Assembly: GCA_964371505.1 (NCBI GenBank)
Contig: CAYJNG010000041.1
Coordinates: 1-17,927, forward strand
Reading direction: 5' to 3'
Length of the DNA stretch: 17,927 nt
Origin: CAYJAD01 sp964371505
Lineage (GTDB): Bacteria; Desulfobacterota; Desulfovibrionia; Desulfovibrionales; Desulfovibrionaceae
Made by a program: the position numbers and the translations under genes. The notes below the pieces were generated by a model. It was not told where the DNA came from. It ran no database searches and was given only the letters and a program-made list of their open reading frames with translations. The stretch's first letter is position 1. Each line of letters starts with the position of its first letter. Shown here piece by piece: positions 7,467 to 14,578 of this stretch.

Positions 7467-9548
7467 CTAAAAATAAATGGAACTTTCCTCTTGTATATAG
7501 GCTTTTTCCCAAGCAAGCACCGTTTCTGGAGCGGCTTTGCGCAATGCTTGTAAAAGGCGCAAAACCTCAGCCACGCTCCAAGCTTGCGCTATGCAACCAT
7601 CGGGGGTGTGCGGTGGGTCTGCACTAAATACTTCTGAAATGGAGCCCACACCGGCTTGGGCCAAGTGCGAGGTTAAGAGCGGGGTGAGTGTTTCTAAAAG
7701 TTCGCGCACGGCGTTGGGGGTATCCCATGCTGCGCGTAAAAGAGCATCGGTGTATATGCCAAGGGGCCAAGGCCATACGGTACCCTGATGGTAGGCGCTG
7801 TCGCGTTCTTCTGGGGAGCCACCGTATTGGGACTGGTATTGCAAATGACTGGGGGCAAGGGTGCGCAATCCATAGGGCGTGAGCAAGGCATTGCGGCAAT
7901 TTTCTACCACATCGCTCCAAAATTCCTCGTCTAAAATGGCAAAGGGTAAGCCTACGGCAAAGAGCTGATTGGGGCGCAAGCTTGCGTCTTTTTCTTCGGG
8001 GCGCCAGCAGTCAGCCAAGTATCCACTGTGCTTTTGTTCCACCCAAAAGCGCTCATGGAATACGGTGCGCATTTTATCCAGTGCGCGTTGGTGGCATATA
8101 TTGTGGGGCATTTTTTCCCCAAATTTTTTGGCCATGTGGCGGGCAAAGGCAAGGGCATTATACCAAAGGGCATTAATTTCTACAGGGCAGCCATGGCGCG
8201 GAGTTACTGCCTTTCCATGCGCATGGGCGTCCATCCATGTAAGCTGGGTGTTTTCGTTGCCCACATGTAAAAAACCTTCAGCGTCACAATGCACATGCTC
8301 CACTTGGCTTTGTGCGTATTGCGTAATAACGGTTTTTATAAAGGGCCAACAATGCTTTTTAAAGCGTTTTATGCTTTGCTCTGTGGCAGGAGCTGTAGTT
8401 AAGGCATTTTGTGCTGCCCAGATATACCACAAAGATGCGTCTATACAATTATACGCATGGTTCCCATCGGCAGAAAACATATTGGGAATACGCCCATGGT
8501 CAGATTGCACGGCAAGGTTGTCTAAAATATTCCAGCCTTGTTCATGCCTATGGGGCTGGCTTGAGGCAAAAGTTAAGCCCGTTAGAGCAATGCAGGTGTC
8601 TCTTCCCCACGCTTCAAACCACGGGTAGCCGGCTATGACGGCTTCGTGCCCTGCAGGTTGCCTTACTAAAAACTGCGCCCCTGCTTGGTCTAAATGGCTT
8701 TCCAATAAAGATGTGTTCTCATGGTGCTGACTACGCCGCGCCACTTCTTTTTCCCAAAGTTCTTCTAGGGGGCCAAGTTCTACCAGTACATCCTGCGTGG
8801 CAGCAGAAAGAATAAGGCTTTGCCCAAGAGAAATCTCCACATCCATAACGCCGGGTTGAAAAAGGTCTTCATGGTTAGCAAAGCCCCTTTCGGCTTCTAT
8901 CATGTACTCCACATTGGCATACCAATCAGGCGAAGGGTGAAAGGTTAAGGGGGCGCTGCTTTGCATAAACAAAGGCGGCAAGGCATTATAGGGGCGTATG
9001 CTAAAGCCATGGGGCACAGGCCATGTTTTTACTTGCAGGTCAATATTGGCTGTGGTGAGCTTGTGCATGTTGCGGTAGGCAAGTAGAGGCTTAATGCGCA
9101 GGCGCGCAGGGCCGGAGAGGGTGTTTTCCTGTTCGGGGGCATTATTGAGCAAGCTATAGCGTATGAGGGTGACATTGTGCTCATGCAGCATCATAATTTG
9201 ACGCACAAAATTTACATCACCGTAGCGGTATACAAAGGTAGGGATGTGCCCAAGGCTCACTTCGTGCAAATATTCATGCCCACGTGGATAATACACTTGA
9301 GGATGCTTGCGGCAGGAGAAAAAAGCCTCTTTTTGATGCACACTGAGAGATTCTTCTAGGGTGGAGAGCAGTACAAAGCGCCCCGGAGGGTCGGCTAAAG
9401 GTACGGCGAGTAATCCGTGGTATTTTCTTGTATTGCAACAAACGAGCGAGCTGGAGGCATAGCCGCCAAGGGCATTGGTTTCTAGCCATTCCTTACGTAA
9501 GGATTTACGTAAATTTTGGCACACGGCCTTATTAAACACAAATTGCAT
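7467..9548 (-). CDS. Glycogen debranching enzyme, amylo-alpha-1,6-glucosidase type (GH133)
   Basis: This 693-residue enzyme is expected to remove alpha-1,6 branch points from glycogen. The N-terminal beta-rich domain begins with the family signature WLETNALGGYASSS (21-34) and CCNTRKYHGLL (37-47). The C-terminal alpha/alpha barrel carries FEAWGRDT (311-318), LTWMDA (436-441), RPNQLFA (525-531), YHQGTVWPWPLG (586-597) and a terminal AQAWSVAE (654-661). Length and motif order match bacterial and archaeal GDE proteins that lack the separate 4-alpha-glucanotransferase half of the eukaryotic enzyme; the neighbouring GH57 protein could supply such an activity. AAGGGA lies eight bases before the ATG. 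It is the first gene of the glycogen cluster, and the long upstream spacer should hold the promoter. Confidence 0.92.
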   Translation of the reverse strand: MQFVFNKAVCQNLRKSLRKEWLETNALGGYASSSLVCCNTRKYHGLLAVPLADPPGRFVLLSTLEESLSVHQKEAFFSCRKHPQVYYPRGHEYLHEVSLGHIPTFVYRYGDVNFVRQIMMLHEHNVTLIRYSLLNNAPEQENTLSGPARLRIKPLLAYRNMHKLTTANIDLQVKTWPVPHGFSIRPYNALPPLFMQSSAPLTFHPSPDWYANVEYMIEAERGFANHEDLFQPGVMDVEISLGQSLILSAATQDVLVELGPLEELWEKEVARRSQHHENTSLLESHLDQAGAQFLVRQPAGHEAVIAGYPWFEAWGRDTCIALTGLTFASSQPHRHEQGWNILDNLAVQSDHGRIPNMFSADGNHAYNCIDASLWYIWAAQNALTTAPATEQSIKRFKKHCWPFIKTVITQYAQSQVEHVHCDAEGFLHVGNENTQLTWMDAHAHGKAVTPRHGCPVEINALWYNALAFARHMAKKFGEKMPHNICHQRALDKMRTVFHERFWVEQKHSGYLADCWRPEEKDASLRPNQLFAVGLPFAILDEEFWSDVVENCRNALLTPYGLRTLAPSHLQYQSQYGGSPEERDSAYHQGTVWPWPLGIYTDALLRAAWDTPNAVRELLETLTPLLTSHLAQAGVGSISEVFSADPPHTPDGCIAQAWSVAEVLRLLQALRKAAPETVLAWEKAYIQEESSIYF

Positions 9549-9622
9549 AATCTTATCCCTTTATAACTTGCTGTAAAAACAAAACTACGTCTAATGCGTG
9601 TACATATATCTGGGAAAGGCTG

Positions 9623-9651
9623 CATGGCTAAAAGAAAGTAATGAAGCCATG
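9623..9651. repeat. Inverted repeat CATGGCT-N15-AGCCATG
   Basis: Perfect 7-bp arms lie at 9623-9629 and 9645-9651, with half-site centres 22 bp apart, about two helical turns. This spacing suits a dimeric DNA-binding protein. It sits 75-103 bases upstream of the debranching-enzyme start, where an activator or repressor of the glycogen cluster could bind. The arms are short, so chance is possible. Confidence 0.35.
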
Positions 9652-9736
9652 TTTTGTGTGAACTCAATAAAGGGGTATGGTAGCAGTGCAGGTAATAAAA
9701 TGCAAGCGGGCATGATAAAAAAGGCTGAAAATCACG

Positions 9737-9751
9737 TTATTGTAACAATAA
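9737..9751. promoter_or_regulatory. Perfect 15-bp palindrome, candidate operator
   Basis: TTATTGT-A-ACAATAA is perfectly symmetric around 9744. A palindrome of this length inside a spacer between divergent genes is typical of an operator for a dimeric repressor or activator. It does not clearly match a consensus I know. Target genes could be the glycogen cluster, whose first start is 189 bases away, or the small-protein gene. Confidence 0.45.
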
Positions 9752-9863
9752 AATTTCTAAAGGGTGTTTTATGGGGAAAAATATTGAAAAAGAAGTTCTT
9801 TACAGAAAAAAGAATGTGTCTTTTTGGCGGAAGAAGTTTTCAGCCTCATGATAAAAGAAAACC

Positions 9864-9904
9864 CTGTGTTTTGCTGTGTTTTATGTAGTAGGCCAAATAG
9901 TAGG
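9864..9904 (+). repeat. Two pairs of short direct repeats
   Basis: CTGTGTTTT occurs at 9864-9872 and again at 9874-9882, a 10-bp period. TAGTAGG occurs at 9886-9892 and 9898-9904, a 12-bp period. Tandem half-sites one helical turn apart are the usual layout for OmpR/PhoB-family regulators, and one such regulator is encoded at 13504-14190. The link is inference. Confidence 0.35.
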
Positions 9905-9910
9905 GGATTT

Positions 9911-9943
9911 TTTTGCAAAAAATTCTTCAATTTTTTGCCAAAA
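9911..9943. repeat. A/T-rich inverted repeat (hairpin)
   Basis: Arm 9911-9924 pairs with 9929-9943 across a CTTC loop; all 14 left-arm bases pair, with one unpaired C in the right arm. Few G-C pairs are present and no clean T-run follows, so it is not a classical terminator. It may form a hairpin in the leader of the small-protein transcript or act as a binding site. Confidence 0.45.
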
Positions 9944-10081
9944 GTTCGCATTGACCAAGCGGATACCTTGTGCAAGAGTAAAGCATATAAGTATTGCTGC
10001 ATTATGCTCTGGGCTTTTTTTATATTTTTGCGTTACGCATGCATGAGAGCCCTTATATACTTTTTATAAAAGGACAAAGAA

Positions 10082-10294
10082 ATGTGGAAGAAATATACGG
10101 ATTATATGCTAGGGTGTTCTTATTTACCAAGTAAAGTACGAGACTACTTGCCTTGGGATACAGATTTTTACGCACTCTCACCTGAAGAGCGCGCGCATAA
10201 AAAGCGTCAGAGCATGCCTTTATGTAAGCATTGTGGCTTATGCATGACGGGCAGTGTTTGCCCTCTTGAGGAAAAACACCCCATGGAAAAATAA
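10082..10294 (+). CDS. Small four-cysteine protein, function unknown
   Basis: This 70-residue protein is preceded by AGGA eight bases before the ATG and followed by a terminator, both of which support a real gene. Its C-terminal half contains C48-x2-C51-x2-C54-x5-C60-P, within CKHCGLCMTGSVCP. This resembles half of a bacterial ferredoxin 4Fe-4S motif, but the last gap is five residues where the classical motif has three; a structural zinc knuckle is the alternative. A further cysteine lies at position 12. The N-terminal part is charged and aromatic (MWKKYTDYMLG, DYLPWDTDFYALSPEER) with no signal peptide or membrane helix. I do not recognise a named family. It stands alone between the glycogen cluster and the exported protein, so context gives no function. 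Confidence 0.72.
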   Translation: MWKKYTDYMLGCSYLPSKVRDYLPWDTDFYALSPEERAHKKRQSMPLCKHCGLCMTGSVCPLEEKHPMEK

Positions 10295-10362
10295 GCCTTT
10301 TTGCTTGTGAGCCTTGCTTATAGTGACGGCGTAAAACCTCGCGTAGTGGGGAGTATGCCTTT

Positions 10363-10388
10363 AAAAAACGCCTGTAAAGGCGTTTTTT
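10363..10388. terminator. Bidirectional factor-independent terminator
   Basis: AAAAAACGCCT (10363-10373) pairs with AGGCGTTTTTT (10378-10388) around a GTAA loop. There is an A-run before the stem and a T-run at its end, so it can stop transcription both of the small-protein gene (plus) and of the exported-protein gene (minus), which converge here. Confidence 0.88.
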
Positions 10389-10417
10389 ACTTTTATATAC
10401 TGCGCTTGGTTATATTT

Positions 10418-11746
10418 TTATGGCCATGCCAAGGCGCTAAACACTTGGCGCTGCTTTTGGTGCTCTTGGGCTGATACCTGCCCCTTGGTGCGAAAAGCAT
10501 ACACATAGCAGGGGCCACCGGTATCAAGAAAAAAGGCTTCTGCATATTTACGGTCTTCTTCTGTTCCGCTTGCCCAGCTTAAGCCAAAAACAGGATAGTT
10601 TAATCTGGCACTGTTTTCCATATCTCGCCAAAGTTTAACCTCTTGCATGGATTCCACCATAAGTTCTTGCACCATTTGCACTATGTGCGCATCACTTTTT
10701 GTCATGCTTGTTGTGGCTTGTGTGGGGTGAAAACCCGCATGAATGATTTCTGTGCGTGCATCGGCACTTAGGTGCGCATAGTAGTAACCACCTTGATATC
10801 TATTATTTATGGCAATGGGAGTAAGATTTTTGGTTTCTATGCCGCCCCCCATGGGAGCAATAACAGGCTTTGTGGCAGGTGTGCCATCTTTAACGTAAGG
10901 CTCTGCAGTGGTGTTTTCGAAGTACACTAAGGATACGGCGTCTTTAAAGTCAAAACTGTGTCTGTAAGAGCTTGAGTACGCGTCTTTGCAGCAATAGACA
11001 TAGTAGCGGTACATACTATCAAAAGCCATATTGTCATTGGCATAGGTGAGAAAACCTTTGTACTCTATTTGCCCATGGGACGTATATTTTATAAAGGCTC
11101 CCTTGCCGTCCATGACAATGTAGGGGCTGTTGTGCACGCCATTTTTGCGCCATATTCCTTTGGTTTGCTGCAGTAATTTTGCGTTATCTTTATTTTTCTC
11201 CATGAAAGCTTTGGCCGTATAATAAGGGCTGTGCACGTAGGGCTCCAGTAAAGGAAACGTGTTTTGAGGCTGCAATTGTGGCAACATGAGCTCTTGGCCC
11301 CCGTGCATGGTATAATATACTTCTTCAATGGAGAGATTTTTTCGTAGAGTGTGTGCAAGGCTGTCCAGCATAAACCAGCGAAGTGCGTCTAAGCTGTGAA
11401 AGGTAAAATGTTCTTTTTGCGCAATTTGTGGTAAAGAGCTGAACAATGAGGCATCAGTAGCCCAGTCTATGGTAATGCTATTTTTTGTAGCGCGCACAGA
11501 TTGTAAAGAAAAACGTAAGCCAGACCACTTAGAAAGCTCTTCGGCAAGGCTAAATGCTGTTACTTGCTCTAAAAGGGACTCTTTAAAAAACACTTCTCCA
11601 TTTTTAGCTGTAAAGTTGGCATACAGGGTAACAGGGATGGGGGCTCGGAAGCTGTGGGAAATGCTGGAGTTAGCCTTTTTATAGGCCGCAGAAAGAGATA
11701 AGCATAGTATGCACGCAAGGCTTGTAGCTAAGAATTTTTTTCTCAT
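10418..11746 (-). CDS. Exported protein with a possible GerM-like domain
   Basis: With the ATG at 11746 this is a 442-residue protein beginning MRKKFLATSLACILCLSLSAA, a typical Sec signal peptide with possible cleavage near residue 21. An in-frame GTG at 11821 would add 25 residues and bury the signal peptide; the promoter-like sequence within that extension argues for 11746, although the Shine-Dalgarno site there is weak. Residues about 35-155 follow a pattern seen in GerM/'germane' domains: VTLYANF, a helix, SITIDWA, then DALRWFMLDSLAHTL and IEEVYYTMHGGQEL. That assignment is tentative. Residues about 160-442 are unassigned, rich in Tyr and aromatic residues, and include two adjacent cysteines (252-253). 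It likely acts in the envelope. It is divergent from the histidine kinase, so it could be a sensor partner or a target of that system; this is inference. Confidence 0.75.
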   Translation of the reverse strand: MRKKFLATSLACILCLSLSAAYKKANSSISHSFRAPIPVTLYANFTAKNGEVFFKESLLEQVTAFSLAEELSKWSGLRFSLQSVRATKNSITIDWATDASLFSSLPQIAQKEHFTFHSLDALRWFMLDSLAHTLRKNLSIEEVYYTMHGGQELMLPQLQPQNTFPLLEPYVHSPYYTAKAFMEKNKDNAKLLQQTKGIWRKNGVHNSPYIVMDGKGAFIKYTSHGQIEYKGFLTYANDNMAFDSMYRYYVYCCKDAYSSSYRHSFDFKDAVSLVYFENTTAEPYVKDGTPATKPVIAPMGGGIETKNLTPIAINNRYQGGYYYAHLSADARTEIIHAGFHPTQATTSMTKSDAHIVQMVQELMVESMQEVKLWRDMENSARLNYPVFGLSWASGTEEDRKYAEAFFLDTGGPCYVYAFRTKGQVSAQEHQKQRQVFSALAWP

Positions 11747-11773
11747 GGCTTGCAATCTCACTTTTAGTTCAAG

Positions 11774-11803
11774 TGTATAAAATAACAGTATAAAATGACA
11801 CAA
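11774..11803 (-). promoter_or_regulatory. Possible promoter of the exported-protein gene
   Basis: Read on the minus strand, TTGTGT (11798-11803) and TATACA (11774-11779) are spaced 18 bp, ending 27 bases before the proposed ATG at 11746. Each box has mismatches to the sigma-70 consensus. Its position inside the GTG-initiated extension supports the shorter protein. Confidence 0.35.
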
Positions 11804-11806
11804 AAT

Positions 11807-11823
11807 GAGTGACACTCTCACTC
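11807..11823. promoter_or_regulatory. Palindrome GAGTGA-N5-TCACTC, candidate operator
   Basis: Six-bp perfect arms at 11807-11812 and 11818-11823 lie directly upstream of the putative -35 box of the exported-protein gene and between it and the divergent histidine kinase gene. A regulator binding here could control both transcripts. It is a single, short instance. Confidence 0.4.
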
Positions 11824-11869
11824 TAGCAGATTTACAGCGCGTTTTTAAAAGGTTACAAAAAAATTATCT

Positions 11870-13297
11870 GTGAAGCGAAGCAGTCATCGCGTTGTTTTTA
11901 GCTTGTCTATAAGTAAGTTCATGCCAGACTTTGCAGGGCGATATGTAGTGCAATTTAGTGTAAGGCATAGGTATGCGAGGGGAAAAAGTGCTGTGCTTAT
12001 GAGTAATAGTCTATATATGTTAAAAAAAATTGCGCAGAAATTTGTAAAAAGGTTTTTTGTACATGATGATATTCGTGTGAAACTTTTTAACATTTTAGCT
12101 TTTGGGGGTGCTATTACAAGCCTTGTGGTGACAGTGTGCGATTGTTTCTATAATCCCATTGAAAATTCAATAGTTACCTTAAGTTTGATGTTTCTCTCCA
12201 TTTTCTTGCTTGTATATTCTCAAAAATCAGGAAAATATCAAGTTTGTTATCTTATAACCATAATATGTGTTTTTTTGTTGGGTTTTCCTGTATTATTTTT
12301 TATGAATGGAGGGTATCTTGGGGGTATGCCTCTATTTTTTATATTTGCTATTTTATTTACCATACTCATGCTGGACAGAAAATACGCCCGTATAGTGGCC
12401 CCCTTAGAGCTTTGTTTGTATGTGAGTTTATGTATTTTTGCTTATAACTTCCCTGAAACTATAACATTTTTTACTTCAGAGCTTACGCTTATGCTCGATG
12501 TTGTGGTGGCTTTGGTTATGGCATCCACCGTATGCGGTATTTGCTTGTATTTGCACTTTCGTGAATTTGATATACAAAAGGCAAAACTAGCTGTACAAAA
12601 TGAGGAATTACAAAGACATAATAACGCTAAATCAGCTTTTTTAACCACTGTGGCGCATGAAATTAGAAATCCGCTTACGGCTATTTCTGCCAACGCGCGT
12701 GACTCTAAAGAGCTTTTAGTGGAAGAAGAGCAAGAAGTAGGCCTTATAAATGCCAATTTGGAAACTGTAGAAAAAATTGTAACACGTATTGATCGTATTC
12801 TTATAGATCTTATGGACACCGTTTCCATAGAGCAAGGGCGTTTTCAATTGCGCTTTGCACCTGTACAGCTAGAGAGTATTTTGCGTGAGGCTGTGGCACA
12901 TTACGCCACCGAAATAAAAACGTCCGGCAATAGTATTTCTTTACACATGGATACACTGCCCCCCATTATGGCAGATCAAGAAAGGCTTTTGCAGGTAATG
13001 GTGAATTTACTTTCTAACTCTTTAAAGCATACAAGAGATGGGTCCATAAGTATTACTCTTAAAGAGGACGATTTGCATCAAGTTGTCATAGTAAGCGATA
13101 CTGGTGATGGCATGGCAAAAAAAGTACAAAAAGAGGTTTTTAAAGGCTATGTTTCCATGAGTACTGAATATTGGCGGCATGGTATTGGCCTGTATGTTTG
13201 TAACCAAATTGTTACAGCGCACGGAGGAACCATAGCTTTTGAAAGTTTGCTGGGGAAGGGCACAAGCATTATGTTTGCGCTTCCAAAAGCTGTATAG
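11870..13297 (+). CDS. Six-helix membrane sensor histidine kinase
   Basis: The open frame encodes 475 residues from a GTG at 11870. Neither that start nor the ATG at 11999 (Met44) or the ATG at 12017 (Met50) has a well-spaced Shine-Dalgarno site, so the true N-terminus is uncertain and residues 1-49 may not be made. Six hydrophobic segments (about 71-92, 101-117, 122-145, 153-168, 173-192, 206-228) form an integral-membrane sensor with little periplasmic sequence. A short helical linker (233-252) leads to the dimerisation domain with HEIRNPL and phospho-acceptor H263. The ATPase domain has the N box NLLSNSLKHT (379-388, N383), DTGDGM (410-415) and GIGLYVCNQIVTAHGG (438-453), so all catalytic boxes are present. 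It precedes the response regulator gene by 206 bases. The signal is unknown; a membrane-embedded sensor without an extracytoplasmic loop often senses the membrane or a transporter. Confidence 0.88.
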   Translation: MKRSSHRVVFSLSISKFMPDFAGRYVVQFSVRHRYARGKSAVLMSNSLYMLKKIAQKFVKRFFVHDDIRVKLFNILAFGGAITSLVVTVCDCFYNPIENSIVTLSLMFLSIFLLVYSQKSGKYQVCYLITIICVFLLGFPVLFFMNGGYLGGMPLFFIFAILFTILMLDRKYARIVAPLELCLYVSLCIFAYNFPETITFFTSELTLMLDVVVALVMASTVCGICLYLHFREFDIQKAKLAVQNEELQRHNNAKSAFLTTVAHEIRNPLTAISANARDSKELLVEEEQEVGLINANLETVEKIVTRIDRILIDLMDTVSIEQGRFQLRFAPVQLESILREAVAHYATEIKTSGNSISLHMDTLPPIMADQERLLQVMVNLLSNSLKHTRDGSISITLKEDDLHQVVIVSDTGDGMAKKVQKEVFKGYVSMSTEYWRHGIGLYVCNQIVTAHGGTIAFESLLGKGTSIMFALPKAV

Positions 13298-13383
13298 TAT
13301 TTGATTATAATGACTATTATGGTGTGTATACATGTTTAACAAAAGTGTATTTTTTGTTACATTTCCATTTTTAATAAATTTTT

Positions 13384-13396
13384 TGATAACGTATCA
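13384..13396. promoter_or_regulatory. Palindrome TGATA-ACG-TATCA upstream of the response regulator
   Basis: Perfect 5-bp arms lie around a 3-base centre, 108 bases before the regulator start. It is in the 206-base kinase-regulator gap, which therefore may hold a separate promoter and an operator, for example for autoregulation. The arms are short, so confidence is low. Confidence 0.3.
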
Positions 13397-13503
13397 TCAC
13401 TTGCAATTGATATACACTATATATTTATGTTTCCTCCAGAGTAATGTGCTTAAGGGTACAAGATTAGCGTGGGCATAGCGAGAAAGAGGCGAGGGAGAAC
13501 AAG

Positions 13504-14190
13504 ATGCATACGACTATTTTACTTGTGGAAGATGAGCTAGAGTTTTTAAAGGTTAATGCACGACTTTTAGAACGAAGAGGGTATACTATTTTTATGGCGG
13601 CTTCAGTGCAAGAAGCCACACAAGTATTAGCGCAACATACCCCTGATTTACTCATTTTGGACATTATGCTTCCTGATGGTAGTGGGTACGAAATTTGTAA
13701 AAATTTCCGGGTTCATAGTGACAATCCTGTCATTTTTCTATCCGCCAAGGATGATATACAGGATAGAGTGGAAGGCTTAAACCAAGGCGCGGATTATTAC
13801 CTTACAAAACCTTTTAGCTTTGATGAACTTTTTGCTATTATTGACAGATTATTAGAGCGTCATCAAAAAAATATGCAAAAACAACAAGCCCCTCTTAGGG
13901 CTGGCTCGCTGGAGCTTTATGTTGCTACAGCTACAGTACATTTGAACGGAACGTTGCTTTTGCTTACGAAAACAGAATTTGCTATTCTTGCTTTGCTTAT
14001 GCAAAATACCAATAAAGAAATATGTAGCGAAGAGCTGTATAAAACTGTGTGGAATACGGAGATGCATGCCAATAAAAATGTGTTAAAAACACATATATCA
14101 CGCTTGCGTCAAAAAATTAATTGCGAAAATTCAGATGTTTATGATATTCGCGCCAGTTATGGTAGAGGATATTCCTTTGTAGTTTTTTAG
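13504..14190 (+). CDS. OmpR-family response regulator
   Basis: This 228-residue two-domain transcription factor has a receiver domain at 1-120 with acidic residues E9-D10, phospho-acceptor D53 in LLILDIMLPDG, S80 in FLSAKDD and K102 in YYLTKPF. A winged-helix effector domain follows at about 130-228, with the recognition helix around NVLKTHISRLRQKI (192-205) and the terminal wing GRGYSF (220-225). GGGAG lies close before the ATG. It is the likely partner of the kinase immediately upstream; phosphorylated dimers normally bind tandem direct repeats. A strong terminator follows. Target genes are not stated by the sequence; the exported-protein gene and the spacer at 9549-10081 are candidates by proximity only. 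Confidence 0.93.
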   Translation: MHTTILLVEDELEFLKVNARLLERRGYTIFMAASVQEATQVLAQHTPDLLILDIMLPDGSGYEICKNFRVHSDNPVIFLSAKDDIQDRVEGLNQGADYYLTKPFSFDELFAIIDRLLERHQKNMQKQQAPLRAGSLELYVATATVHLNGTLLLLTKTEFAILALLMQNTNKEICSEELYKTVWNTEMHANKNVLKTHISRLRQKINCENSDVYDIRASYGRGYSFVVF

Positions 14191-14578
14191 CCACAGCACA
14201 GTACAAACAAATTGTAACACAAAATCCCCCTGCTTTCATTAAGAAAGTAGGGGATTTTGTTTTTGAGGGCTAGATGGCTTTATGGAGCAGTTAGTAACTA
14301 TGACGATGTATGTATATTTTTAAATAACATTTACAAATTTTTGGATAGTAAAATACGTGGCAAGTAAGAGTGATACTGTGATGTTGTTTTAAGAAAGATT
14401 ACTTTTTCCATATGTATTGTTTTTGAATACGGTATAGAGATTTTATGTGCTATGGGCTAGACAAGGCGCGAGGCTCTGGGTATAAAAGTCTTTGTGACAA
14501 TTGGTACATGATACTTTTGTGTAGAAAATGTGTTTTTGCTCCTTTAAAGAAATGTGTATGCAGGGAGTTGGAGAAAAT
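14191..14578. other. Spacer between response regulator and IclR gene
   Basis: The first part carries the response-regulator terminator. The rest (14266-14578) is A+T-rich and should contain the promoter of the IclR gene. I found no -35/-10 pair with acceptable spacing and no gene. An 11-bp palindrome (AGTTA-G-TAACT) lies at about 14287-14297 but is too short to assign. Confidence 0.5.
14219..14265 (+). terminator. Factor-independent terminator after the response regulator
   Basis: The arm from 14219 pairs with the arm ending at 14260 over about 18 positions, with one bulged C, and includes a CTTTC/GAAAG inner stem around ATTAA. The right arm ends in TTTTGT and is followed by TTTTG. It lies 28 bases after the stop codon and closes the kinase-regulator unit. 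Confidence 0.9.

Larger units (their letters stand above)
9549..10081. other. 533-base spacer with repeats, no convincing gene
   Basis: This region separates the minus-strand glycogen cluster from the plus-strand small-protein gene and must carry promoters for both. Open frames on either strand lack a Shine-Dalgarno site and any recognisable protein character. It contains an inverted repeat with two-turn spacing (9623-9651), a 15-bp palindrome (9737-9751), a 9-bp direct repeat with 10-bp period (9864-9882), a 7-bp direct repeat (9886-9904) and an A/T-rich hairpin (9911-9943). The density suggests a regulatory region or an unrecognised small RNA. I could not place -35 and -10 boxes with confidence. 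Confidence 0.6.

Noticed and set aside
7969..8628. 219-residue plus-strand open frame
   Set aside because: It lies entirely antisense to the debranching enzyme, whose family motifs are clear, and shows no protein family features.
9598..9888. 96-residue plus-strand open frame in the long spacer
   Set aside because: It begins with GTG without a Shine-Dalgarno site, its composition is Lys/Phe/Cys-rich like translated A/T-rich non-coding DNA, and it overlaps the palindrome and the direct repeats.
9769..10002. 77-residue minus-strand open frame in the long spacer
   Set aside because: There is no ribosome binding site; it runs through the A/T-rich hairpin and encodes low-complexity Phe/Lys-rich sequence.
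10028..10061. Possible promoter for the small-protein gene (TTGCGT or TTACGC with TATACT)
   Set aside because: Box matches are poor or the spacing is wrong, and the implied leader would be very short; it is not strong enough to list as a feature.
11747..11821. 25-codon GTG extension of the exported protein
   Set aside because: It would bury the signal peptide and it overlaps a promoter-like sequence and a palindrome.
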